From assembly GCF_020686965.1 (NCBI RefSeq), contig NZ_JAJEPS010000001.1, positions 62,001 to 126,000 on the forward strand: DNA of 64,000 bases. The letters run 5' to 3'. The translations under genes were made by a program, and so were the position numbers. The notes under the pieces are model-generated. The model was not told the origin of the DNA and did no database searches. It worked only from the letters and a program-made list of their open reading frames with translations. Below, one piece after another: positions 18,082-26,869 of this stretch (within the stretch, counting starts at the first letter, position 1; each line of letters opens with the position of its first letter). This stretch comes from Hominiventricola filiformis (lineage in GTDB: Bacteria; Bacillota; Clostridia; Lachnospirales; Lachnospiraceae).

Positions 18082-18128
18082 CTACTATATCTTGTGTTTT
18101 TTTTCTCTATCAAATCGATATGTTGATT
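18082..18128. promoter_or_regulatory. Paired NrdR boxes upstream of nrdD
   Basis: Box 1, CTACTATATCTTGTGT (18082-18097), matches 13 of 16 positions of the NrdR consensus ACACwATATATwGTGT. Box 2, AATCGATATGTTGATT (18113-18128), matches 10 of 16 and keeps the ATAT core. Their starts are 31 bp apart, three helical turns, as in known NrdR-regulated promoters. They cover the expected transcription start and leader. Confidence 0.6.
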
Positions 18129-18131
18129 AAA

Positions 18132-18160
18132 AGTATATACCAACCACTTCGAATATGCAA
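18132..18160 (-). promoter_or_regulatory. Sigma-A promoter of nrdD
   Basis: TTGCAT (18155-18160), 17-base spacer, TATACT (18132-18137) on the minus strand. The start point would fall at about 18125, inside the second NrdR box. Confidence 0.6.
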
Positions 18161-18234
18161 GTCGCAATGACGCTGAAAACTCTACAAGAATCTTTTTCGA
18201 AATTCTGCTATATTTCACAAACTTGAAAAAGAAA

Positions 18235-18264
18235 GCGCTGCCCTCTTGACAAAGAGAGCTGCGC
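18235..18264 (-). terminator. Terminator downstream of the CsoR-like gene
   Basis: A 13-base arm GCGCTGCCCTCTT (18235-18247) pairs with AAGAGAGCTGCGC (18252-18264) with two mismatches and a short loop; on the minus strand it is followed by a T-rich run. It ends the asnS-repressor transcript ahead of the nrdD promoter. Confidence 0.7.
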
Positions 18265-18282
18265 CTTATCTTTCGCATCCGG

Positions 18283-18696
18283 TTATTTCATAAACCGGTC
18301 AATTGCCTCAGTCAGATCGGCAATGGCTTCCATGTCTCCACATTCCACCGCCTCCACCAGACAATGTTCAATATGGTCTTTTAAAATGACCTTTCCGGTG
18401 TTATTGATCGCCGATTTTACCGCAGAAAGCTGAATCAATACTTCGCTGCAGTCCCTTCCTTCTTCCACCATTCTCCGGATGGATTCCAGATGCCCGATAG
18501 CACGGGACAGCCGGTTCAGCACTGCTTTTGTATTCGCATGCGTGTGGGTATGTCCGTGAGCATGCGAATGTTCATGCTCATGGGTATGTCCCTGCTCATG
18601 ATGATCATGGCCCTGCTCCTCGTGCTCGTGGGTATGAATGTGCTCATACACTGTGCCGTCTGGAGCAACATGAGTATGTGTATGCTCTTCTGACAT
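18283..18696 (-). CDS. CsoR/FrmR-family metal-sensing repressor with a His-rich N terminus
   Basis: A 137-residue repressor of the DUF156 (CsoR/RcnR/FrmR) family. The DNA-binding helical domain (residues 55-137) carries the Cys83-His108-Cys112 triad with the spacing of copper sensor CsoR (25 and 4 residues). The first 53 residues hold about 19 histidines in HTHTH and HEHEH-type runs, a probable metal-binding extension unusual for CsoR. The ATG at 18696 is chosen because AAGGAGG lies eight bases upstream; an earlier in-frame ATG would overlap asnS. No copper or nickel exporter gene is nearby, so its target is elsewhere. The metal (Cu, Ni, Co or Zn) is uncertain. Confidence 0.82.
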   Translation of the reverse strand: MSEEHTHTHVAPDGTVYEHIHTHEHEEQGHDHHEQGHTHEHEHSHAHGHTHTHANTKAVLNRLSRAIGHLESIRRMVEEGRDCSEVLIQLSAVKSAINNTGKVILKDHIEHCLVEAVECGDMEAIADLTEAIDRFMK

Positions 18697-18715
18697 GCCT
18701 GCCGCCTCCTTATGA

Positions 18716-20107
18716 TTACAGATCACAATTCTTTACGGTTCTCGGGAACGGAATCACGTCTCTGATATTTCCCATACCGGTCAGATACATCACACAACGC
18801 TCAAATCCAAGACCAAATCCGGAATGATGAGTAGAACCATATTTCCGAAGATCCAGATAGAAACCATACTGCTCTTTATCAAGTCCCAGCTCGTCCATAC
18901 GTGCTGCCAGTTTGTCGTAATCATCCTCTCTCTGGCTTCCGCCGATGATCTCGCCGATACCCGGAACCAGACAGTCCATGGCAGCTACGGTCTTGCCATC
19001 TTCATTGGCTTTCATATAGAATGCCTTGATTTCCTTCGGATAATCTGTTACAAATACCGGACGCTTGAATACCTGTTCAGTCAGATAGCGTTCATGCTCT
19101 GTCTGAAGATCGCATCCCCAGGATACTTTATAATCAAATTTATCATTATTCTCTTCCAGAATCTTCACAGCCTCTGTATAGGTTACATGTCCGAACTCGG
19201 AGTTCAGTACATGATTCAGGCGGTCAAGAAGTCCCTTGTCTACGAAGGAATTGAAGAAATTCATCTCCTCCGGAGCATTTTCCAGCACATAGCGGATGAC
19301 ATATTTGAGCATTGCCTCTGCCATCTCCATATTGTCGTCAAGATCTGCGAATGCCATCTCCGGCTCGATCATCCAAAACTCAGCTGCATGACGGGTAGTG
19401 TTGGAATTCTCCGCACGGAAGGTCGGCCCAAATGTATAGATATTGCGGAATGCCTGTGCATAAGTTTCACCGTTTAACTGTCCGCTAACAGTCAGGTTCG
19501 TCGGTTTGCAGAAGAAGTCTTTGCTGTAATCTACTTTTCCATCCTCTGTTTTCGGAATGTTGTTAAGATCCATGGTAGTTACCTGGAACATCTCTCCTGC
19601 ACCTTCGCAGTCACTTCCAGTGATCAGTGGCGTGTGTACATAGACAAATCCCTGCTCCTGGAAAAATTTATGAATCGCATATGCAGTCAGCGATCTTACC
19701 CGGAAAACAGCCTGGAACGTATTGGTTCTCGGTCTTAAATGGGTCATGGTACGCAGATATTCAAGGGTATGGCGCTTTTTCTGCAGCGGATAATCCGGTG
19801 CGGAAGCACCCTCTACCGTTACCTCTGCTGCCTGAATCTCAAAAGGCTGTTTTGCCTGTGGGGTAGCCACCAGTGTTCCTTTTACAATAACGGCTGCACC
19901 TACGTTCAACTTGCCGATCTGTGCAAAATTCTCCATGGTGTCATGATATACCACCTGCAGTGTCTCAAAAAAGGTACCATCATGAAGCACCAGGAAACCA
20001 AAGCTCTTGGAATCTCGGATACTGCGTACCCATCCGCCTACGGTAATCTCTTTGTCAAGATAAGCTTCTCTGTTTTTATATAATTCACGAACGGTTATCA
20101 GTTTCAT
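18716..20107 (-). CDS. asnS: Asparaginyl-tRNA synthetase
   Basis: Class II synthetase of 463 residues that charges tRNA-Asn. It has an N-terminal OB-fold anticodon-binding domain (residues 15-105) and the catalytic domain with class II motif 2 (FRAENSNTTRHAAEFWMIEPE) and motif 3 (GFGLGFERCVMYLTG). Length is normal for bacterial AsnRS. It has its own sigma-A promoter and is followed after 19 bp by the CsoR-like repressor, probably cotranscribed. No T-box leader is visible. Confidence 0.95.
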   Translation of the reverse strand: MKLITVRELYKNREAYLDKEITVGGWVRSIRDSKSFGFLVLHDGTFFETLQVVYHDTMENFAQIGKLNVGAAVIVKGTLVATPQAKQPFEIQAAEVTVEGASAPDYPLQKKRHTLEYLRTMTHLRPRTNTFQAVFRVRSLTAYAIHKFFQEQGFVYVHTPLITGSDCEGAGEMFQVTTMDLNNIPKTEDGKVDYSKDFFCKPTNLTVSGQLNGETYAQAFRNIYTFGPTFRAENSNTTRHAAEFWMIEPEMAFADLDDNMEMAEAMLKYVIRYVLENAPEEMNFFNSFVDKGLLDRLNHVLNSEFGHVTYTEAVKILEENNDKFDYKVSWGCDLQTEHERYLTEQVFKRPVFVTDYPKEIKAFYMKANEDGKTVAAMDCLVPGIGEIIGGSQREDDYDKLAARMDELGLDKEQYGFYLDLRKYGSTHHSGFGLGFERCVMYLTGMGNIRDVIPFPRTVKNCDL

Positions 20108-20189
20108 TTCTTTTTATATCCCCTTCTGTTCATAAAAATTACCGGCGTGTCCGTTGGCATCTTTTGCCCGCCGCTTATAGCTAACGCCC

Positions 20190-20218
20190 ATTATAACATA
20201 CTTCCCCGCCATACGCAA
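20190..20218 (-). promoter_or_regulatory. Sigma-A promoter of asnS
   Basis: TTGCGT (20213-20218), 17-base spacer, TATAAT (20190-20195) on the minus strand, about 80 bases ahead of the asnS ATG. Confidence 0.65.
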
Positions 20219-20221
20219 ATA

Positions 20222-20250
20222 ATGCATGCAGTCTTTTTGCCTGCATGCAT
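20222..20250. terminator. Terminator-like hairpin after the FUSC-type gene
   Basis: ATGCATGCAG (20222-20231) pairs perfectly with CTGCATGCAT (20241-20250). The U-tract is modest on both strands. It sits 20 bases after the stop of the aromatic-acid-exporter-like gene. Confidence 0.55.
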
Positions 20251-20269
20251 CAATTTTTCCCATATTTCG

Positions 20270-21259
20270 TCACATTGTATCCGGATGTCTCGGATGAGCC
20301 TCCAGAAAATGCTGTTTCACTTCCAGGAATTCTCTCAGATCCATCAGTACATGAAACAGAATTGCCCGGTTTTCAAATTCCTCCCTGGTTCTCGGCAATG
20401 CTTCCAGATTCATCTGATCGAGCACTTCTTCCAGTTTCCAGAGCTGTTCTTCCGGAGAATCTTTCTCCGCAGAACATTCTGACAAATACTCCAGATACCT
20501 GGCTACATAGACCGCCTGCTTTGGTACCTTCCGGATCCTTATCACACTGTTTCGAAGCGTCTGCAGCATGGAGCACTGCTGAAGCCTCATCTCCAGATAA
20601 TCTGCATAGTAGTAATCCTCTTCTCCAAGCGTATTATCCACCTGCTCATGGGCATGTCGGAGACCATCATGAAGGACTTCTTCCAGATCATCCAGATCCA
20701 CCCAGACATCCCCGGAAGACTTTCTCTCCTCCAGATACTCCGCCATCTCAGTCAGAACCCTTTTCATGCCCTGCTCTGCCGTCTTTACATCCTCCCGGAT
20801 TTTCTTCCGGTAGCTTGGCATCAGCCAGTTCATTCCCAGTGCCAGGCCTGTTCCAATCAGGATCAGAGTCAACTCATTCAATGCGAAATTCAGGCTGTAA
20901 TCCGGCGTCATCAGGTAATGTGTACCCATTACCGCATTGACCGAAATGGTATTCTGCCAGTTGAAAAGGCAGCAGCATACTACCATCAGTAAGATATATA
21001 CGATATAGTTCACCCACCCTGCCGGTGGAAAATGAAAGCATGCATAAATCAGCCCCACGCACAGGAGAAAGGACAGAATTCTGTCAACTGTCAACTGAAT
21101 CGTATCCTGTCTCGTGTCCTGTACAGTCAGAAGGGTAATAATCCCGGCCGATGTGGCATAGGAAAGACCCAGGAGTTCTGCCGCTATAATCGCCATACCG
21201 CTTCCAGCCGCTATTTTCAGCGCTTTCAGTAAAAGTCTCCTGTATTTGTGTGAACCCAT
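20270..21259 (-). CDS. Aromatic acid exporter family membrane protein (FUSC/ArAE-like)
   Basis: A 329-residue protein with an N-terminal membrane half (residues 1-145, several hydrophobic segments: AAGSGMAIIAAELLGLSYAT..., YIVYILLMVVCCCLF) and a soluble helical C-terminal half rich in Glu and Leu (residues 155-329). This layout matches the ArAE_1 (DUF939/YgaQ-like) half-size exporters of Firmicutes. Substrate unknown. It starts 25 bases upstream of the pyk stop on the same strand side, so it may be transcribed from the pyk promoter. Confidence 0.75.
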   Translation of the reverse strand: MGSHKYRRLLLKALKIAAGSGMAIIAAELLGLSYATSAGIITLLTVQDTRQDTIQLTVDRILSFLLCVGLIYACFHFPPAGWVNYIVYILLMVVCCCLFNWQNTISVNAVMGTHYLMTPDYSLNFALNELTLILIGTGLALGMNWLMPSYRKKIREDVKTAEQGMKRVLTEMAEYLEERKSSGDVWVDLDDLEEVLHDGLRHAHEQVDNTLGEEDYYYADYLEMRLQQCSMLQTLRNSVIRIRKVPKQAVYVARYLEYLSECSAEKDSPEEQLWKLEEVLDQMNLEALPRTREEFENRAILFHVLMDLREFLEVKQHFLEAHPRHPDTM

Positions 21260-21284
21260 GAAAACTCCTGTTATTTTATATTCA

Positions 21285-23027
21285 TTATCGTCCGCTGTAT
21301 ACCAGACCCTGCTCGGAATCCATAGTCACAAACGTACCGGATTTCAGAATTCTGGTTGCATTCTTCGCCTCGGTAATAACCGGAATATCCAGCGCAATAC
21401 CGACAATGGCCGCATGGGAATACCGGTCTCCCTGCTCGGTAATGATACCTGCGGCATCTTTGAGCTGCGGCATCATGTCATTATTGGTTGCAGATACAAC
21501 CACAATATCTCCCGGACGGAAGTTCTTTGCCAGATCATCTGCGGAATTGCAGACACATATATTTCCGGAGGCCTTCAATGCATTGCATCCTCTTCCGGTG
21601 AGCAGCGTATTTCCTGCCACCTGGACTTTCAACATATTGGTCGTACCGGAGAGTCCCAGCGGTACGCCTGCGGTAATGACAACCAGATCACCTCTGGAAA
21701 TCAGTTTCTTATCCTCGCTCAGTTTCACTGCATGGTCAAACAGATCATCTGCTGTCTCTTCTTCCTGCATTTCTACCGGAATAACGCCCCACATCAGGCT
21801 CAGCTGACGGCATACCCTCGAATGGGTTGCACATCCGATAATCGGACAGGAGGGACGGTATTTTGCAATTCGGCCAACGGTACGACCGGATTTAGTTACG
21901 GCAACAATCGCTGCTGCATTCAGATCCATGGCAGTCGTACAGGTTGCATGGGAAATGGCATTGGTCACATCCGGACGCTCTGCCAGACGTCTTGGTTTGA
22001 ACTCTCTGGAATAATCAATATCCTTCTCGGTACGCTCTGCAATTCTTGCCATGGTGCGCACTGCCTCGATCGGATATGCACCTGCAGCCGTCTCACCCGA
22101 CAACATGATGGCACCGGTTCCCTGATAGATGGCATTTGCCACGTCGGAGGTCTCTGCACGGGTCGGTCTCGGGTTCTTGATCATAGAATCCAGCATCTGG
22201 GTCGCGGTGATAACCGGTTTGCTCGCTTTCAGCGCCATACGAATCAGTTTTTTCTGAATAACCGGCACTTCCTCCAGCGGAATCTCCACACCCATATCAC
22301 CACGGGCTATCATGATACCGTCTGCCACGCGCAGAATCTCCTCACAGTTCTCCACTCCCTGCATATTTTCAATCTTCGCAATAATATGAATGTACTGTCC
22401 GCCTTTTTCTTCCAGAATCTTACGGATCTCCAGAATATCATCTGCCGTTCTTGTGAAGGAAGCAGCAATAAAATCATAATCCTGCTCAGCCGCAAACACG
22501 ATATCCTCATAATCTTTCTGGCTGACAAAAGGCATCTTCAGTTCCACGCCCGGAACATTGACACCCTTGTGGTTGGAGATGAAACCGCCGTTCTTCACCT
22601 GGCAGACAATCTCTTCTCCTTCGATTTTCTGCACTTCCATGCCGATGAGTCCATCATCAATCAGGATGGAATCTCCCGGTTTTACATCTTTGTAAAGCTG
22701 TTTATAAGTAATGCTTACTATCTCTGCATTTCCAACAATATCTTCTGTCGTAAGAACAAATGTCTGTCCTTTTTTCAGTTCGACTTTGCCGCCCTCAATA
22801 TCTCCAATACGGATCTCCGGTCCCTTGGTATCCAGGAGTGCTGCCACCGGGAGTCCCAGTTCTTTCCGGAGTTTTTTCACCATATCCAGTCTTTTTTTCT
22901 GTTCCTCATGGCTTCCATGGGAAAAATTCATTCGCGCCACGGACATTCCTTCCAGCATCAACTGGCGCATTACGTTCTCATCATCAGTTGCCGGTCCCAG
23001 TGTACATACAATTTTTGTCTTTCTCAT
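21285..23027 (-). CDS. pyk: Pyruvate kinase with C-terminal PEP-utiliser-like domain
   Basis: Last enzyme of glycolysis, phosphoenolpyruvate + ADP to pyruvate + ATP. The 580-residue protein has the catalytic barrel (MARIARGDMGVEIPLEEVP-type motif here as IMIARGDMGVEIPLEEVP; ATQMLDSMIKNPRPTRAE), the allosteric C domain, and an extra domain (residues 480-580) with GDRYSHAAIVG, the PEP-utiliser mobile domain found in Bacillus-type pyruvate kinases. It follows its own promoter; the next gene on the same strand is the FUSC-type protein. Confidence 0.95.
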   Translation of the reverse strand: MRKTKIVCTLGPATDDENVMRQLMLEGMSVARMNFSHGSHEEQKKRLDMVKKLRKELGLPVAALLDTKGPEIRIGDIEGGKVELKKGQTFVLTTEDIVGNAEIVSITYKQLYKDVKPGDSILIDDGLIGMEVQKIEGEEIVCQVKNGGFISNHKGVNVPGVELKMPFVSQKDYEDIVFAAEQDYDFIAASFTRTADDILEIRKILEEKGGQYIHIIAKIENMQGVENCEEILRVADGIMIARGDMGVEIPLEEVPVIQKKLIRMALKASKPVITATQMLDSMIKNPRPTRAETSDVANAIYQGTGAIMLSGETAAGAYPIEAVRTMARIAERTEKDIDYSREFKPRRLAERPDVTNAISHATCTTAMDLNAAAIVAVTKSGRTVGRIAKYRPSCPIIGCATHSRVCRQLSLMWGVIPVEMQEEETADDLFDHAVKLSEDKKLISRGDLVVITAGVPLGLSGTTNMLKVQVAGNTLLTGRGCNALKASGNICVCNSADDLAKNFRPGDIVVVSATNNDMMPQLKDAAGIITEQGDRYSHAAIVGIALDIPVITEAKNATRILKSGTFVTMDSEQGLVYSGR

Positions 23028-23085
23028 ACTTCTTTCATGTCCTTTCCATTTCTCTTAAACTCTTTTCATTCCTTATCACGTTTCT

Positions 23086-23114
23086 AATGTAACATCAGCT
23101 TACAGGTTTTGCAA
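23086..23114 (-). promoter_or_regulatory. Sigma-A promoter of pyk
   Basis: TTGCAA (23109-23114), 17-base spacer, TACATT (23086-23091) on the minus strand, about 60 bases ahead of the pyk ATG. Confidence 0.55.
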
Positions 23115-23150
23115 CCAAAAAGAGTGTTAAAAAATCGTCAAAACAACGTA

Positions 23151-23187
23151 AAAAATTCCGGAAGAGAAATCTCCTGCCGGAATTTTT
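23151..23187. terminator. Terminator downstream of guaB
   Basis: AAAAATTCCGG (23151-23161) pairs with CCGGAATTTTT (23177-23187), 22 bases after the guaB stop. The flanking A and T runs make it usable on both strands. Confidence 0.8.
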
Positions 23188-23208
23188 TATCAACTGGCTT
23201 CACAGTTA

Positions 23209-24663
23209 TTATTCGTTTACACTGTAGTTCGGTGCTTCTTTGGTGATATGAATATCGTGCGGATGGCTCTCTTTCAGAGATGCTGCAGAAATTTTGACAA
23301 ACTGTGCTTTTGTCTTCAGAGTCTCGATATCCGGTGCGCCGCACAGACCCATACCGGAACGAAGCCCTCCCAGAAGCTGGAAAATCGTATCTTCCACATA
23401 ACCCTTGTATGCAACACGTCCTTCCACACCTTCCGGAACCAGTTTCTTTGCATCGCTCTGGAAATAACGGTCTTTGGATCCGTTCTCCATAGCGGCAATG
23501 GAACCCATTCCACGATATACTTTATATTTTCTTCCCTGATACAGTTCAAAAGATCCCGGGCTCTCATCGCAGCCTGCGAAGATACTTCCCATCATGCAGA
23601 CATTGGCACCTGCTGCCAGTGCTTTTGTAATGTCTCCGGAATATTTGATACCGCCATCGGCGATGACCGGAATTCCATATTTATCAGCTACTTCGTAGCT
23701 GTCCATAACTGCACTGATCTGCGGAACACCCACACCGGATACAACACGGGTAGTACAGATAGAACCAGGTCCGATACCAACTTTGACAGCGTCTGCACCA
23801 GCTTTGATCAGAGCTTCCGTTCCTGCTCCGGTTGCCACGTTTCCTGCGATAACCGGCACATCCGGGTATGCATTTTTCAGCATATCCAGACAACGGATGA
23901 CATTTGCAGAATGTCCGTGGGAAGAATCCAGTACCAGCACATCAACATGAGCGTCGATCAATGCTTTGGCACGATCCAGAACGTTGGCTGTAATGCCAAT
24001 ACCTGCACCGCAGAGAAGACGTCCCTGTGCATCCTTTGCTGCCAGCGGATATTTGATCTGTTTTTCAATATCCTTAATCGTAATAAGACCTTTCAGGTTG
24101 AAATCTTTATCTACGATTGGAAGTTTTTCTTTTCTTGCTTTTCCGAGAATCACCTTTGCTTCTTCCAGAGTAATGCCTACCGGAGCAGTAACCAGATTTT
24201 CAGAAGTCATGGACTCTTTAATCTTCTTGGAAAAATCAGTCTCAAATTTCAGATCACGGTTTGTCAGAATACCAACCAGTTTCTTTCCTTCCGTAATCGG
24301 CACGCCGGAAATCCGGTATTTTGCCATCAGCTCATCGGCATCTGCCAGTGTGTGTTCCGGAGATAAAGAGAAAGGATCCGTAATAACACCGTTCTCGGAA
24401 CGTTTTACCTTATCTACCTCTTCCGCCTGCTCCTCAATTGACATATTTTTATGGATGATACCAATACCACCCTGTCTGGCCATCGCAATTGCCATGCGGC
24501 TTTCCGTTACCGTATCCATTCCTGCACTCATCAGCGGAATATTCAGTTTTACCGTTTTGGTAAGCCATGTCTCCAGCTTCACCTGATTCGGGATCACTTC
24601 TGAGTAGGCCGGAACAAGAAGAACATCATCAAATGTAATGCCTTCACCGATAATTTTTCCCAT
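23209..24663 (-). CDS. guaB: Inosine-5'-monophosphate dehydrogenase
   Basis: Oxidises IMP to XMP, the committed step to GMP. The 484-residue protein has the TIM-barrel with the catalytic loop GPGSICTTR (Cys near 304) and two CBS domains inserted at about residues 95-210. It is monocistronic with a strong promoter and terminator. Its product feeds GTP, which CodY (encoded 2.2 kb away) senses. No purine riboswitch could be recognised in the leader. Confidence 0.96.
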   Translation of the reverse strand: MGKIIGEGITFDDVLLVPAYSEVIPNQVKLETWLTKTVKLNIPLMSAGMDTVTESRMAIAMARQGGIGIIHKNMSIEEQAEEVDKVKRSENGVITDPFSLSPEHTLADADELMAKYRISGVPITEGKKLVGILTNRDLKFETDFSKKIKESMTSENLVTAPVGITLEEAKVILGKARKEKLPIVDKDFNLKGLITIKDIEKQIKYPLAAKDAQGRLLCGAGIGITANVLDRAKALIDAHVDVLVLDSSHGHSANVIRCLDMLKNAYPDVPVIAGNVATGAGTEALIKAGADAVKVGIGPGSICTTRVVSGVGVPQISAVMDSYEVADKYGIPVIADGGIKYSGDITKALAAGANVCMMGSIFAGCDESPGSFELYQGRKYKVYRGMGSIAAMENGSKDRYFQSDAKKLVPEGVEGRVAYKGYVEDTIFQLLGGLRSGMGLCGAPDIETLKTKAQFVKISAASLKESHPHDIHITKEAPNYSVNE

Positions 24664-24760
24664 CTCTTTTCCTCTCTTTCCTGTATTTTTGTTTTATTAG
24701 AATTATTAATAAGTACCTCTTCTTCTAGTAAAAATAATAATATCTAATGACGTTTAAAAC

Positions 24761-24789
24761 AGTCTACCAGATCGGTCACTTAATGTCAA
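24761..24789 (-). promoter_or_regulatory. Sigma-A promoter of guaB
   Basis: Perfect TTGACA (24784-24789), 17-base spacer, TAGACT (24761-24766) on the minus strand. The 16 bases AAAACCCATTGACATT around the -35 recur at the groES promoter. The leader is about 90 bases and A/T rich. Confidence 0.7.
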
Positions 24790-24812
24790 TGGGTTTTCTG
24801 ATGGAACTGAAA

Positions 24813-24838
24813 AAAGCTGCGGGAAAACCCGCAGCTTT
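24813..24838 (-). terminator. Terminator of groES-groEL
   Basis: A perfect 11-bp stem AAAGCTGCGGG (24813-24823) / CCCGCAGCTTT (24828-24838) with an AAAA loop, followed on the minus strand by T residues, 13 bases after the groEL stop. Confidence 0.88.
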
Positions 24839-24850
24839 AAAATTCGGAAA

Positions 24851-26473
24851 TTACATCATTCCCATTCCGCCACCTGCCGGAGCAGCAGCCGGAACCGGCT
24901 CTTTGATATTGGCAACACATGCCTCAGTAGTCAGGAATGTAGATGCAACGCTTGTTGCATTCTGCAGAGCTGTTCTGGTAACCTTAGCCGGATCCAGAAT
25001 ACCTGCCTCTACCATGTTGACATACTGCTCATTGTAAGCATCGAAGCCAACACCAACTTCAGACTCACGTACCTTGTTGATGATAACAGCGCCTTCCAGT
25101 CCTGCATTTACAGCGATGTGGAACAGCGGAGCTTCCAGTGCTTTCAGGATCACCTTACCGCCGGTCTTCTCATCACCTTCCAGCGTATCAACCAGTTTTG
25201 CAACCTCTTTGGAAGCATGGATGTAAGCAGATCCACCACCGCAGATAATACCTTCTTCAACTGCTGCTCTGGTAGCTGCCAGTGCATCTTCCATACGAAG
25301 TTTTGCTTCTTTCATCTCGGTCTCGGTAGCAGCACCTACGCGGATAACAGCTACACCACCGGACAGTTTTGCAAAACGCTCCTGAAGTTTTTCTTTATCA
25401 AATTCAGATTTGGTGTTCTCAATCTCAGCTTTAATTGTCTTAACACGATCAGCAATTGCCTCTTTGTCGCCAAGACCATCTACAATAACGGTAGATTCTT
25501 TCTGTACTTTTACAGATTTTGCACGTCCAAGCATATCAATGGTAGCATCTTTCAGTTCAAGACCAATCTCCTCGGAGATTACGGTACCACCGGTCAGGAT
25601 TGCGATATCCTGCAGCATTGCTTTTCTTCTGTCACCATAGCCCGGAGCTTTTACTCCTACAGCAGTGAAAGTTCCACGCAGTTTGTTCAGTACCAGAGTG
25701 GTCAGAGCTTCGCCCTCGATATCCTCTGCGATGATGAGCAGTTTCTTACCGGACTGTACCAGCTGCTCCAGTACCGGGAGGATCTCCTGGATATTAGAAA
25801 TCTTCTTATCAGTAATCAGGATGTACGGATCATCCAGAACTGCTTCCATCTTCTCAGTATCAGTTGCCATGTATGCGGAAATGTATCCACGGTCGAACTG
25901 CATACCTTCTACTACATCCAGCTCGGTCTGCATGGTCTTGGACTCTTCGATGGTAATAACACCGTCGTTCGCTACTTTCTCCATAGCGTCTGCAACCATA
26001 TCGCCTACTTTGTCATCTCCGGCAGAAATTGCTGCAACTCTTGCCATCTGATGTTTTCCGGATACTTTGCTGCTCATAGCTGCGATTGCTTCTACAGCTT
26101 TGTCAGTTGCTTTCTTCATACCTTTTCTCAGGACAATCGGGTTAGCACCTGCTTCCAGGTTCTTCATTCCTTCGTGGATCATTGCCTGAGCAAGAACAGT
26201 AGCGGTCGTAGTACCGTCACCGGCTACATCGTTGGTCTTGGTAGCTACTTCTTTTACCAGCTGTGCGCCCATGTTCTCGAACGGATCTTCCAGTTCAATC
26301 TCTTTTGCGATGGTAACACCATCGTTAGTGATCAGCGGAGCACCGAACTGTTTGTCAAGGACTACGTTTCTTCCTTTCGGTCCGATCGTTACACGAACGG
26401 TATCTGCAAGTTTATTTACACCGGCTTCCAGTGCTTTTCTGGCGTCAACGCCATATTTTAAATCTTTAGCCAT
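24851..26473 (-). CDS. groL: 60-kDa chaperonin GroEL
   Basis: Tetradecameric folding chamber that works with GroES and ATP. The 540-residue protein carries the ATP-site motif DGTTTATVLAQAM and the Gly-Met-rich tail ending GGGMGMM. It lies 33 bp downstream of groES and both are controlled by a CIRCE element. Confidence 0.98.
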   Translation of the reverse strand: MAKDLKYGVDARKALEAGVNKLADTVRVTIGPKGRNVVLDKQFGAPLITNDGVTIAKEIELEDPFENMGAQLVKEVATKTNDVAGDGTTTATVLAQAMIHEGMKNLEAGANPIVLRKGMKKATDKAVEAIAAMSSKVSGKHQMARVAAISAGDDKVGDMVADAMEKVANDGVITIEESKTMQTELDVVEGMQFDRGYISAYMATDTEKMEAVLDDPYILITDKKISNIQEILPVLEQLVQSGKKLLIIAEDIEGEALTTLVLNKLRGTFTAVGVKAPGYGDRRKAMLQDIAILTGGTVISEEIGLELKDATIDMLGRAKSVKVQKESTVIVDGLGDKEAIADRVKTIKAEIENTKSEFDKEKLQERFAKLSGGVAVIRVGAATETEMKEAKLRMEDALAATRAAVEEGIICGGGSAYIHASKEVAKLVDTLEGDEKTGGKVILKALEAPLFHIAVNAGLEGAVIINKVRESEVGVGFDAYNEQYVNMVEAGILDPAKVTRTALQNATSVASTFLTTEACVANIKEPVPAAAPAGGGMGMM

Positions 26474-26506
26474 GACTATATTCCTCCTGTCATACTGACA
26501 TCATAT

Positions 26507-26791
26507 TTATTCTACAATTGCAAGAATATCACTCTGTTTTACGATAACATACTCTTCCTCGTCAAGCTTTACTTCGTTGCCTGCGTATTTGGAGTAGATT
26601 ACCTGATCGCCAACTTTTACCTGCATGGTAACTTCTTTTCCGTCTACCATTCCGCCAGGTCCTACGGCAATAACCTCAGCCGTTACCGGTTTCTCCTGTG
26701 CTTTTGCTGCAAGAATGATTCCGGATTTGGTGGTCTCTTCTTTCTCTGTCTGTTTTAATACAACTCTGTCACCCAAAGGTACTAACTTCAT
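26507..26791 (-). CDS. groS: 10-kDa chaperonin GroES
   Basis: Co-chaperonin lid of 94 residues starting MKLVPLGDRVVLK, with the mobile loop TEKEETTKSGIILA. An in-frame ATG twelve codons upstream (26827) lies against the CIRCE repeat and would give a non-homologous extension, so the ATG at 26791, behind an AGGAGG-type ribosome binding site, is chosen. Confidence 0.96.
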   Translation of the reverse strand: MKLVPLGDRVVLKQTEKEETTKSGIILAAKAQEKPVTAEVIAVGPGGMVDGKEVTMQVKVGDQVIYSKYAGNEVKLDEEEYVIVKQSDILAIVE

Positions 26792-26830
26792 GATAATTCC
26801 TCCTGTCTGTCTACAGTCTAAATTCATTTG

Positions 26831-26857
26831 CTAGCACTCACTTTGCTTGAGTGCTAA
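26831..26857. promoter_or_regulatory. CIRCE element (HrcA operator)
   Basis: TAGCACTC (26832-26839), nine-base spacer, GAGTGCTAA (26849-26857), almost identical to the consensus TTAGCACTC-N9-GAGTGCTAA. It lies between the groES promoter and start codon and should bind HrcA. Confidence 0.95.
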
Positions 26858-26869
26858 CCCTTGATCATT

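Noticed and set aside
18072..18278. N-terminal extension of NrdD to 18278
   Set aside because: It would run through the promoter and NrdR boxes; the ATG at 18071 has a good SD and homologous start.
20108..20189. T-box leader of asnS
   Set aside because: The leader is only about 75 bases long and lacks a T-box sequence and antiterminator.
21246..23087. A 613-codon open frame on the plus strand
   Set aside because: It is antisense to pyruvate kinase along its whole length, has a Cys/His-rich artificial composition and no ribosome binding site.
24664..24790. Purine riboswitch in the guaB leader
   Set aside because: The leader is AT-rich without the three-helix junction pattern or conserved loop sequences that I would expect.
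25118..26461. A 447-codon open frame on the plus strand
   Set aside because: It is the shadow of groEL; composition and lack of start signals mark it as spurious.
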